From contig NZ_JADLQX010000013.1 in NCBI RefSeq assembly GCF_015477605.1, positions 146,041 to 210,040 of the forward strand: a stretch of DNA of 64,000 nucleotides, given 5' to 3'. A model generated the notes under the pieces. The model did no database searches and was not told where the DNA came from. It saw only the letters and a list, made by a program, of their open reading frames with translations. Shown piece after piece: positions 17,133-24,253 of the stretch (its first letter is position 1; each line of letters starts with the position of its first letter). Origin of the DNA: Nocardia amamiensis. Its GTDB lineage: Bacteria > Actinomycetota > Actinomycetes > Mycobacteriales > Mycobacteriaceae. The position numbers and the translations under genes are program-made.

Positions 17133-18014
17133 TCAGCCGCGGCCGCGGCCGTAGCGGTCGGCGAGGCGGGCCTCGGTCGTGGGAGCGGCGGGTGCGGTCG
17201 GCTGATTCGCCTCGGTCGGTCCAGCAAGAGTCGCTTCGGCGGGAGGCGTCGCGGCGGAGGCCTTTTCCTTCCTCCGCTCCCTGATCTCGGCGTAGATGAA
17301 GTAGCCGAGGCCGAGCGGGGCCATGATGCCGAAGGCCAGCCATTGCAGGCCATAGGACAGGTAGGGACCCGCATCGAGCTGGGGGAGCGGGGTCGGGGTG
17401 AAGGCGCCGGGTTGATTCTCGCTCAGCTGCAAGTAGCCGCCGCGTTCGCCGGTCGGGAGGGGGGTGAGTGGCTGTTGCAGGACGGCGGATTCCTGGGCCG
17501 TGTCGATGGAGTACACCTGGCGGTAGCCGTCCTGGACGGTGGGGTCCTTGCCCGGTGTGACTCCCTCGGACATCCGGACCCTGGCTTCGACGCGCTGCGG
17601 TCCGGCGGGCGGCTCGGGGATCTGCGGTGGGCGCGATCCGTCGACCGCCGAGACCAGCCCGCGGTCGACGAGCAGGACGCGTCCGTCGTCCAGCCGGAAC
17701 GTCGCCAGCACCGCGTAGGCGGGAGCGCCGTCGAGGTGGCGCAGCCGCACCAGCACCGTCGAGTCCGGCAGGTAGCTTCCGGAGGCGGTGACGCGCCGCC
17801 ACTCGGTGGCGGTATTCGTGTCGGAGAGCACTGCGGTGACGTCGACGGGGTCGGCCTTCACCGAGTCGGTGATCAGCTGGTTGCGGTGTGAGGTAGCCGT
17901 GTTCTTGCCGAGCTGCCAGGGCGCGAGCACGGTGAAGCACAGGTAGGCGAAGGCGGCGACCAGCACCGCCAGGATCAGCCAGCTGGGGCGCAACAGGAAG
18001 GCGAGCCTGCGCAT
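17133..18014 (-). CDS. SURF1-family cytochrome oxidase biogenesis protein
   Basis: 293-residue membrane protein with one N-terminal TM helix (about 10-30, WLILAVLVAAFAYLCFTVLA) and one C-terminal TM helix (about 220-245). Between them is the SURF1 periplasmic domain, with APWQLGKN, EWRRVTASGSYL and GRVLLVDRGLV. SURF1 helps assemble haem a into cytochrome aa3 oxidase. The C-terminal tail after the last helix is Ala/Pro/Thr-rich and ends in DRYGRGRG. Its ATG overlaps the ptpA stop by one base (TGATG), so the two are translationally coupled. The same pairing is known from mycobacteria (Rv2234-Rv2235). Confidence 0.93.
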   Translation of the reverse strand: MRRLAFLLRPSWLILAVLVAAFAYLCFTVLAPWQLGKNTATSHRNQLITDSVKADPVDVTAVLSDTNTATEWRRVTASGSYLPDSTVLVRLRHLDGAPAYAVLATFRLDDGRVLLVDRGLVSAVDGSRPPQIPEPPAGPQRVEARVRMSEGVTPGKDPTVQDGYRQVYSIDTAQESAVLQQPLTPLPTGERGGYLQLSENQPGAFTPTPLPQLDAGPYLSYGLQWLAFGIMAPLGLGYFIYAEIRERRKEKASAATPPAEATLAGPTEANQPTAPAAPTTEARLADRYGRGRG

Positions 18015-18538
18015 CAGGATCTTCCGTCTGGGACAGGTCGCAGGCCGGGCGGATCGGCGGCGGTGTCGAGCTCGGCGCGCACCCAATCGAGCAGGCCGGG
18101 GACGGCTGCCTCGATCTGGTCGCGCACGAGTTCGAAGTCCGCGGCGTCGCCGTAGTAGGGGTCGGCGACGTCTTGGCCGTCGGCGGTGGGGTCGAAGGTG
18201 CGCAGCAGCCGCAGCCGCTGCGGCGCGACGCCGAGGCGGGCGAGTTCCCGCTGGTGTGAGCGGTCCAACGCGATCACGAGATCGGCGTCGAGGTGCTCGG
18301 CGCCGAACGCGGCGGCGACGTGGCCGGTCGGATAGCCGTACTTGCGCAGCGTCGCGGTGGTGCGCGGGTCCGCGTCGTCGCCGGCGTGCCAGGACCCGGT
18401 GCCCGCGCTGCTCACTCGCACTCGGTTGGCCAGTCCGGCCCGGTACAAATGCACCGCGAAGATCTTTTCCGCCATCGGAGAGCGGCAGATGTTGCCGGTA
18501 CAGACGAACGAGACGTGCAGCTGACCCACGACTGCCAT
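18014..18538 (-). CDS. ptpA: Low-molecular-weight protein tyrosine phosphatase
   Basis: 174-residue LMW-PTP. The active-site P-loop VCTGNICRSPMAE is at about residues 13-25, with the nucleophilic Cys and catalytic Arg intact. The general-acid loop DVADPYYGD is at about 123-131. It dephosphorylates tyrosine residues; the mycobacterial homologue PtpA is secreted and acts in host cells, which is knowledge of the family and not visible here. The tyrosine kinase gene ptkA that sits beside ptpA in M. tuberculosis is absent. Start MAVVGQLHVSFVCTGN is plausible. Confidence 0.95.
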   Translation of the reverse strand: MAVVGQLHVSFVCTGNICRSPMAEKIFAVHLYRAGLANRVRVSSAGTGSWHAGDDADPRTTATLRKYGYPTGHVAAAFGAEHLDADLVIALDRSHQRELARLGVAPQRLRLLRTFDPTADGQDVADPYYGDAADFELVRDQIEAAVPGLLDWVRAELDTAADPPGLRPVPDGRS

Positions 18539-18568
18539 TCTGGCCGGTGCCGCTACGGGTTCGCCACG

Positions 18569-18574
18569 TAGGGT
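18569..18574 (+). promoter_or_regulatory. -10 box (TAGGGT) of leaderless cobC-like transcript
   Basis: TAGGGT ends eight bases before the GTG start at 18583, and no Shine-Dalgarno sequence fits in the gap. Confidence 0.4.
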
Positions 18575-18582
18575 GTGGTCTC

Positions 18583-19620
18583 GTGCCCGAGGACCGCGTC
18601 GACCACGCGAAACTGCGCCACCACGGCGACGTGGACGCGCGCCCCGGCATGCTCGATTTCGCGGTGAACGTCCAGGGTGTCGCCCCGCCGGAGTGGCTGC
18701 GGCAGCGTTTGGCGGCTCGGCTGTCCGACTTGGGCCGCTATCCGAGCGCCGAGGAGGCCGATGCCGCCCGCCGCGCGGTTGCGACCCGGCACCGCCGGCT
18801 TCCCGACGAGGTGTTGCTGCTCGCGGGCGCGGCGGAGGGGTTCGCGATGCTGCCCCGCCTCGCGCCGCGTCTGGCCGCGGTGGTGCATCCGTCGTTCACC
18901 GAGCCCGAACTCGCGCTGCGCGAGGCCGGTGTCCCGGTGGCCAGGGTGGTCCTGGAGCCCCCATACCTGCTCGATCCCGTCGCGGTGCCCGACGGCGCCG
19001 ACCTGGTGGTGCTCGGCAATCCCACGAACCCGACCTCGGTACTGCACCCGGCCGACGCCATCCGCGCCTTGCGCAGGCCCGGTCGCACCATCGTGGTCGA
19101 CGAAGCCTTCGCCGACGCCGTCCCGGGTGAGCCGGAGTCCCTCGCCGCCGACCCCGCACCGGATCTGCTCGTGCTCCGCAGTCTGACCAAGACGTGGGCG
19201 CTCGCGGGCTTGCGCTGCGGTTACTTTCTCGGCGCACCCGCCATCCTGGCGCGCCTCGCCCACGGACGCGCTCACTGGCCGCTGGGCACCTTGCAGGTGG
19301 AGGCGATCATGGCGACCGCGAGCCCCGCGGCCGTGGCCGAGGCCGACCGCCACGCCGAGACCCTTGCCCTGGGCCGTACCGCGATGATCGAACGGCTGAC
19401 GCGCCTCGGCGTCCATGTCCATGCCCCGGCCGACGGCCCGTTCCTGCTGCTGCGCGTCGCGGACGGTGAACTGCTTCGCAAGCACCTCGCCGACCAGGGG
19501 ATCGCGGTCCGCCGTGCCGACACGTTTCCCGGTCTGGGCCCGGACCACCTGCGCGTCGCGGTGCGCGGCGCCGACGAGGTCGACCGGCTGGTCGCCGCGA
19601 TTCGATCGGCAGGTGTGTGA
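18583..19620 (+). CDS. cobC: PLP aminotransferase CobC-like (Rv2231c type)
   Basis: 345-residue fold-type I PLP enzyme related to histidinol-phosphate aminotransferase and threonine-phosphate decarboxylase. Visible are LDFAVNVQGVAPPEWL at the N-terminus, VVLGNPTNPTSV (about 145), IVVDEAFAD (about 170) and the PLP lysine in LRSLTKTWALAGLRCGY (about 200-216). The enzyme may supply aminopropanol phosphate for the CobD step. The name follows mycobacterial practice; activity as a decarboxylase versus a transaminase is not provable from sequence. It is divergent from ptpA. Confidence 0.85.
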   Translation: MPEDRVDHAKLRHHGDVDARPGMLDFAVNVQGVAPPEWLRQRLAARLSDLGRYPSAEEADAARRAVATRHRRLPDEVLLLAGAAEGFAMLPRLAPRLAAVVHPSFTEPELALREAGVPVARVVLEPPYLLDPVAVPDGADLVVLGNPTNPTSVLHPADAIRALRRPGRTIVVDEAFADAVPGEPESLAADPAPDLLVLRSLTKTWALAGLRCGYFLGAPAILARLAHGRAHWPLGTLQVEAIMATASPAAVAEADRHAETLALGRTAMIERLTRLGVHVHAPADGPFLLLRVADGELLRKHLADQGIAVRRADTFPGLGPDHLRVAVRGADEVDRLVAAIRSAGV

Positions 19621-19806
19621 TCAGCGTCCCGTGCCGGTCGTATGGCGGCTCGGTGCGGGTGCCGGTCGTGCCCGAGCGGGTGAACGAGCACACTGAGGAT
19701 CCGCTCCGGGACCGGATGGTCGGCACTGCGCCTCACAGCGGGGATGAAGGCCGATCGGCGCCGGGATCCATGGACCGGGCATGACCGAAGCGAAGGAAGG
19801 TGGACG

Positions 19807-20919
19807 ATGACCACGCTGGCGGATCTCATCGCGGTGCTCGACGCGGCCTACCCGCCCGCGCTGGCCGAGTCGTGGGACTCGGTCGGCTTGGTCTGCGGTG
19901 ATCCGGACGACGAGTTGACGCGGGTGCTGTTCGCGGTCGACGCCACCGCGGCCGTCGTCGACGAGGCGATCGACTGGCGCGCTCAGGCCTTGGTGGTACA
20001 CCATCCGCTGCTGCTGCGCGGCGTCGACACCGTCGCGGCGAACACGCCGAAAGGCGCGCTGCTGCACCGGCTCATCCGCTCCGGTTGCGCCCTGTTCACC
20101 GCACATACCAACGCCGACTCCGCCGACCCCGGCGTCTCCGACGCGCTCGCCGCGGCCCTAGGGCTCACCGTGACCGGCCCGCTGGATGCGAAACCACAGT
20201 CCGCCGTGGACAACTGGGTAGTCCAGGTGCCCCGCACGCACACCGACGCCGTGCTTGCCGCCCTTTTCGCCGCAGGAGCAGGCGGAGGTGGGAACTATCG
20301 CGACTGCGCGCTGCGGGTACCTGCGACGGGGCAGTTCCGTCCGATGGCCGAGGGGGGTGCGGCGCCCGGCGAACTCCAGCGCGTCGAGGAGGATCGCCTC
20401 GAGGTGGTGGCCCCGCCCGCGGCGCGTTCGGCGGTGCTCGCCGCGCTGTTCACCGCGCATCCTTACGAGGACCCGGCCTATCACATCACCGAACGAGCTG
20501 TACTGCCCTCGTCGCGCGGCATCGGCCGGATCGGCACCCTGCCGGAACCGGAGTCGTTGCGGGCATTCACGAATCGTGTGGCGAGCGCCCTTCCGCCCAC
20601 CATGTGGGGCGTGCGCTCCGCCGGCGACCCGGACCGCACCATCTCCACCGTCGCCGTATGCGGTGGGGCCGGCGACTCCTACCTGAACGCGGCCACCCGC
20701 CTCGGCGTCGACGCCTACGTCACCGCCGACCTGCGCCACCACCCGGTCGACGAACATCTGCGCAAGGGCGGCCCCGCGCTGGTCGACGCCGCGCACTGGG
20801 CGACCGAGTTCCCTTGGTGCGCACAGGCGGAATCACTGGTCCACCGCGCGCTGCCCGACCTCGAGACAAGGGTCTCCACGCTGCGCACCGACCCGTGGAC
20901 GGTGAGCGCGTCCGGCTGA
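19807..20919 (+). CDS. Nif3-like dinuclear metal-centre protein (YbgI/NIF3 family)
   Basis: 370-residue member of the NIF3/GTP cyclohydrolase I type 2 family. It shows the N-terminal AESWDSVGLVCGD, the first metal motif VVHHPLLLRGV (about 62-72), FTAHTNAD (about 95), and the C-terminal ADLRHHPVDEHL and DAAHWATEF. The central insertion (about 145-245) is the extra PII-like domain present in longer family members. Biochemical role is unsettled in the family. ATG at 19807 has a GGAAGG sequence upstream. It is followed by the membrane protein and zinc-ribbon genes as in related genomes. Confidence 0.92.
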   Translation: MTTLADLIAVLDAAYPPALAESWDSVGLVCGDPDDELTRVLFAVDATAAVVDEAIDWRAQALVVHHPLLLRGVDTVAANTPKGALLHRLIRSGCALFTAHTNADSADPGVSDALAAALGLTVTGPLDAKPQSAVDNWVVQVPRTHTDAVLAALFAAGAGGGGNYRDCALRVPATGQFRPMAEGGAAPGELQRVEEDRLEVVAPPAARSAVLAALFTAHPYEDPAYHITERAVLPSSRGIGRIGTLPEPESLRAFTNRVASALPPTMWGVRSAGDPDRTISTVAVCGGAGDSYLNAATRLGVDAYVTADLRHHPVDEHLRKGGPALVDAAHWATEFPWCAQAESLVHRALPDLETRVSTLRTDPWTVSASG

Positions 20920-21191
20920 GCCGCGGGCGACGGTCCCGGGACCGGTACGGCGCATGGGTCACGCCGACGAATCGGCTCGGCGCGCGACGGGCACGGATGC
21001 GCGAGGCGGTGGCCGGCGTCCCGGAGGGATCCGTGGCCGCGGTTCTGTGGGTTCGGCGAGCGGTCGTCCAATGCCGTTGTCCCTGCGACGAAGTGGCAAC
21101 GGTTTCAGCGTGTCGGGGCGTGTCGGCGTCGAGCTGGAACGGGCTGGGCGGTTCGGGTGAATCGAGCGGATTGCCGGGGTACAACTAGCCC

Positions 21192-21836
21192 ATGAACTTC
21201 CCGGTTGATTTGGGGCTGGTGCAGATCGGCCTGATCCTGTTGCTGTTGGTCGGTGTCGCGCTGATCGTTTCCGGTTTGATCGCGGCCCGCCGGGTCGGGA
21301 TGCGGGCGCTGTTCGCGCGTGGAGCGGGCGGGCTCGCGCTGCTGCTGGTCGCGGCGGTGTTGCTATGGATCGCGACCCTGCTGCAGACGTATCTGGGACT
21401 GACCGGGGAGATCAAGGCGGCGCATGTGGTGGCCAAGCCGGTGGCGGGGCAGGAGCACCAGCTCGATGTCGACCTCACCCTGTACGGCGACGACGACCAC
21501 GCCGAACAGCGCAGCACCTACCGAGTCGAGGGCGACATGTGGGTGCTGCAAGCGGGCATCGTCGAGCTCGAGCCGTGGGTGAACGCCCTCGGCTTCCACT
21601 CCGGCTACCGGATCAGCCGTCTGTACGGCCAGCGCCTCGACGGCGTCGCCACCACCCAGAACCAGATCTTTCTGGGCGGCGGCGACCAGGACTTCTTCGC
21701 CGACATGCGCGCGGGCCGCTGGTGGACGCAGCCGTTCGTGCGCTCCGCCTACGGCAACGCGGTGATCGCGGTGCCGGGTGAATACGACGTCTACATCTCC
21801 CGCGACGCGATCAAGACCCGCGCAGTCGGCAACTAG
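21192..21836 (+). CDS. Putative membrane protein, function unknown
   Basis: 214 residues with two hydrophobic helices (about 8-30 and 45-68), separated by a short basic loop (AARRVGMRALFARG), then a soluble domain of about 145 residues. The soluble part is rich in aromatic and acidic residues (VEGDMWVLQAGIVELEPWVN, RWWTQPFVRSAYG), probably beta-strands facing the outside. I do not recognise a family. It lies between the Nif3-like and zinc-ribbon genes on the same strand. Confidence 0.75.
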   Translation: MNFPVDLGLVQIGLILLLLVGVALIVSGLIAARRVGMRALFARGAGGLALLLVAAVLLWIATLLQTYLGLTGEIKAAHVVAKPVAGQEHQLDVDLTLYGDDDHAEQRSTYRVEGDMWVLQAGIVELEPWVNALGFHSGYRISRLYGQRLDGVATTQNQIFLGGGDQDFFADMRAGRWWTQPFVRSAYGNAVIAVPGEYDVYISRDAIKTRAVGN

Positions 21837-21962
21837 CGGCTGGGTCTTCGTTCGTACCGCGGCTACGGACTTCCTCCCGCTACGCCCATTACGCAGGGCC
21901 GCCGCTGCGGCGCGGTACGGTTGAACACCAGTCCCGTCCACCCATCCAGGAGTTTGTCCGCG

Positions 21963-22700
21963 TTGAATGTCGAACCCACGATCCAGGCCGAGCTGCTCCG
22001 GCTGGCCGCCGTCGACGCCGAGCTGACCCGGATCGCGCACCGCCGCACCGTGCTGCCCGAGCAGCAGGAGGTCGCCCGGCTGGAGGCCGAGCGCAACACC
22101 CACTCCGACGCCGCGGTGGCCGTGGAGATCGTGCTGGACGACCTCGACCGCGATATCCGCAAGCTGGAGGGCGAGGTCGAGGCGGTGCGCAAGCGCGAGG
22201 ACCGCGACCGGGGAATGCTCACCGCGGGGACGGTGAACGCCAAGCAGCTGTCCGAGCTACAGCACGAGCTGGGCAGCCTGGAGCGTCGCCGCTCGGTCCT
22301 GGAGGACGAACTGCTCGAGGTGATGGAACGGCGCGAGGCCTCCGCCGCCGACCACGAGCACGCGGGCGCCCGGCTGAGCAAGACCGACGCGGACCTGGCC
22401 GACGCGCGGCGGCAGCGCGACGAGGCGCTGGCGGATCTGGATGTGGCGCAGAACCGCTGCGATACCGATCGCGCCGGTGTGGTCGCGAAGCTGCCCGCCG
22501 AGTTGCTAGCGATCTACGACCGCCAGCGCGCCCAGCACGGTGTGGGCGCCGCGCTGTTGCAGGCCCGCCGCTGCGGCGCGTGCCGCATCGAACTCGACCG
22601 CGGCGAGATCGCCCGGATCGCCAAGACCGCTCCCGATGTGGTGGTGCGCTGCCCGGAGTGCGGGGCGGTCTTGGTCCGGACCAAGGAATCGGGGCTGTGA
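21963..22700 (+). CDS. Zinc-ribbon coiled-coil protein (Rv2229c/CT398 type)
   Basis: 245-residue protein. A long antiparallel coiled coil fills about residues 5-190 (LRLAAVDAELTRIAHRR, LSELQHELGSLERRRSVLED). A C-terminal zinc ribbon has CGACRIELDRG and VVRCPECGAVLV, so the two CxxC pairs are intact. TTG at 21963 was chosen because the family N-terminus begins there and AGGAG lies 11 bases upstream; further in-frame TTGs at 21954 and 21921 are possible. The role is unknown. It is a constant neighbour of the RNase H/phosphatase gene. Confidence 0.85.
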   Translation: MNVEPTIQAELLRLAAVDAELTRIAHRRTVLPEQQEVARLEAERNTHSDAAVAVEIVLDDLDRDIRKLEGEVEAVRKREDRDRGMLTAGTVNAKQLSELQHELGSLERRRSVLEDELLEVMERREASAADHEHAGARLSKTDADLADARRQRDEALADLDVAQNRCDTDRAGVVAKLPAELLAIYDRQRAQHGVGAALLQARRCGACRIELDRGEIARIAKTAPDVVVRCPECGAVLVRTKESGL

Positions 22701-22746
22701 ACCGGCGTCGGCGAGTGAACCGAGGACAAAGCGCGCGGACGCGGCG

Positions 22747-23937
22747 ATGACCTACCCGGAAGTGATCGTCGAGGCCGACGGCGGCTCTCGCGGCAATCCC
22801 GGCCCGGCCGGCTACGGCGCGGTGGTCTACGACGCCGATCACGCCCACGTGCTGGCCGAACGCCGGGAATTCCTCGGCACCGCCACCAATAATGTCGCCG
22901 AATACCGCGGCCTGATCGCCGGATTGGAGGCGGCGGCCGAGCTCGGCGCCGAATCCGTCGAGGTGCGGATGGATTCCAAGCTGGTTGTCGAGCAGATGAC
23001 CGGCCGCTGGAAAGTCAAGCACGCGGCCATGATTCCGCTCGCCGATCGGGCACGCAGGCTGGCCGCCGGGTTCGCGCGGGTGCGGTTCACCTGGATTCCC
23101 CGCGCCCAGAACGCCCACGCCGACCGGCTGGCGAACCAGGCCATGGACGACGCCACCCTGGTCGGCGAGGTCCGGACGACGCCGGAGTCCACGCGGTCGA
23201 CCGAGGCCGCCGACCCGGCACTGGCGGTCACCGAGCGTGAGCTGCCGAGCTGGATCGACGAAGCCAGGCAGGCGGCCGCGCCGCCCGAACCAGCGCGGCA
23301 GGGCCCCGGCTGGACCCGTGCCACCGGCCGCCCGACCCGGCTGTTGCTGTTGCGCCACGGCCAGACCGAGCTGTCGCTGGAGCGCCGCTATTCCGGCCGG
23401 GGCAACCCCCCGCTCACCGCGCTGGGCCGGGAGCAGGCCGCCCGGGCCGCGAAAATGCTGGCCGCCAAAGGCGATATCGCCGCCGTGATCAGCTCACCGC
23501 TCGGCCGGGCCAGGGAGACCGCGGAGGCCGCGGCGACCGCCCTCGGGGTGCCCGCCGAGATACACGATGGTCTGATCGAGACCGATTTCGGCGCATGGGA
23601 GGGGCTGACCTTCGCCGAGGCCGCGCAGCGCGACCCCGAGCTGCACGCGCGCTGGATCGGCGACCCGGCCGCCGCCGCGCCCGGCGGGGAGAGCTTCGAC
23701 CAGGTCCGGGAACGGGTGGAGGCGGCCCGTCGCGATCTGATCGAACGGTATCCCGGGGCGAACCTGGTAGTGGTCAGTCACGTGACCCCGATCAAGACGC
23801 TGCTGCAACTGGCGCTGGATGCGGGCCCTTCGCTGCTGTACCGGTTGCATCTGGATCTGGCGTCGCTGTCCATAGCGGAGTTCTATCTCGATGGCGGATC
23901 ATCAGTGCGTCTGGTCAACGACACGTCCTATCTCTGA
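22747..23937 (+). CDS. Bifunctional RNase HI / phosphoglycerate-mutase-like acid phosphatase
   Basis: 396-residue fusion, equivalent to mycobacterial Rv2228c. Residues about 1-140 are RNase HI: VEADGGSRGNPGPAGYGAVV holds the first Asp; further catalytic acids are in NNVAEYRGLIAGLE, VRMDSKLVVEQM and NAHADRLANQAM. A Pro/Ala-rich linker follows. Residues about 195-396 are a histidine phosphatase: LLLLRHGQTELSLERRYSG (RHG motif), SSPLGRARETA, and VVVSHVTPIKTLL. In mycobacteria the two halves cleave RNA-DNA hybrids and act as an alpha-ribazole phosphatase-type enzyme, linking it to the cob genes nearby. Confidence 0.95.
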   Translation: MTYPEVIVEADGGSRGNPGPAGYGAVVYDADHAHVLAERREFLGTATNNVAEYRGLIAGLEAAAELGAESVEVRMDSKLVVEQMTGRWKVKHAAMIPLADRARRLAAGFARVRFTWIPRAQNAHADRLANQAMDDATLVGEVRTTPESTRSTEAADPALAVTERELPSWIDEARQAAAPPEPARQGPGWTRATGRPTRLLLLRHGQTELSLERRYSGRGNPPLTALGREQAARAAKMLAAKGDIAAVISSPLGRARETAEAAATALGVPAEIHDGLIETDFGAWEGLTFAEAAQRDPELHARWIGDPAAAAPGGESFDQVRERVEAARRDLIERYPGANLVVVSHVTPIKTLLQLALDAGPSLLYRLHLDLASLSIAEFYLDGGSSVRLVNDTSYL

Positions 23938-24253
23938 GGACGCCGCGACACCTGGAACGAGGGCAAACGCGGTGCGCGAGGGGCGAATTATGCCCCATTG
24001 CAACACGTTTCCGTTTCACATTCGCGCGATGCGGTGAATCTCACTTCGACTCTGCCTTGCGCGCCGAGTAGCGGTAGGCTTCCGGACGGTCAGGCACAGG
24101 CGTCCTACCCTGCCTGCCTGGTCGGGGTCGACGCTGTGTGCCCTCGATCGGTGTCACTAAGGGGGACGGTGGTTCGTGGGCAGCGCCGCCCATAGACCGC
24201 GCCATGGCGGGAAGCGCCTGTGCCGTCGAGTAATTCGAGAGAGTGCAGGTTCG
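23938..24253 (+). other. Intergenic region ahead of the NRPS locus
   Basis: 316 bp without a credible gene. A small hairpin GGGGC-GAATTAT-GCCCC (23980-23996) could end the upstream operon. Several A/T-richer patches (for example around 24000-24060) could hold the promoter of the monooxygenase-NRPS pair. I searched for an IdeR/DmdR iron box and found no acceptable match. Confidence 0.35.

Noticed and set aside
24060..24130. AGGC/CCTA-rich stretch that could be an iron box before the NRPS locus
   Set aside because: Too many mismatches to the IdeR/DmdR palindrome, and no symmetric core.
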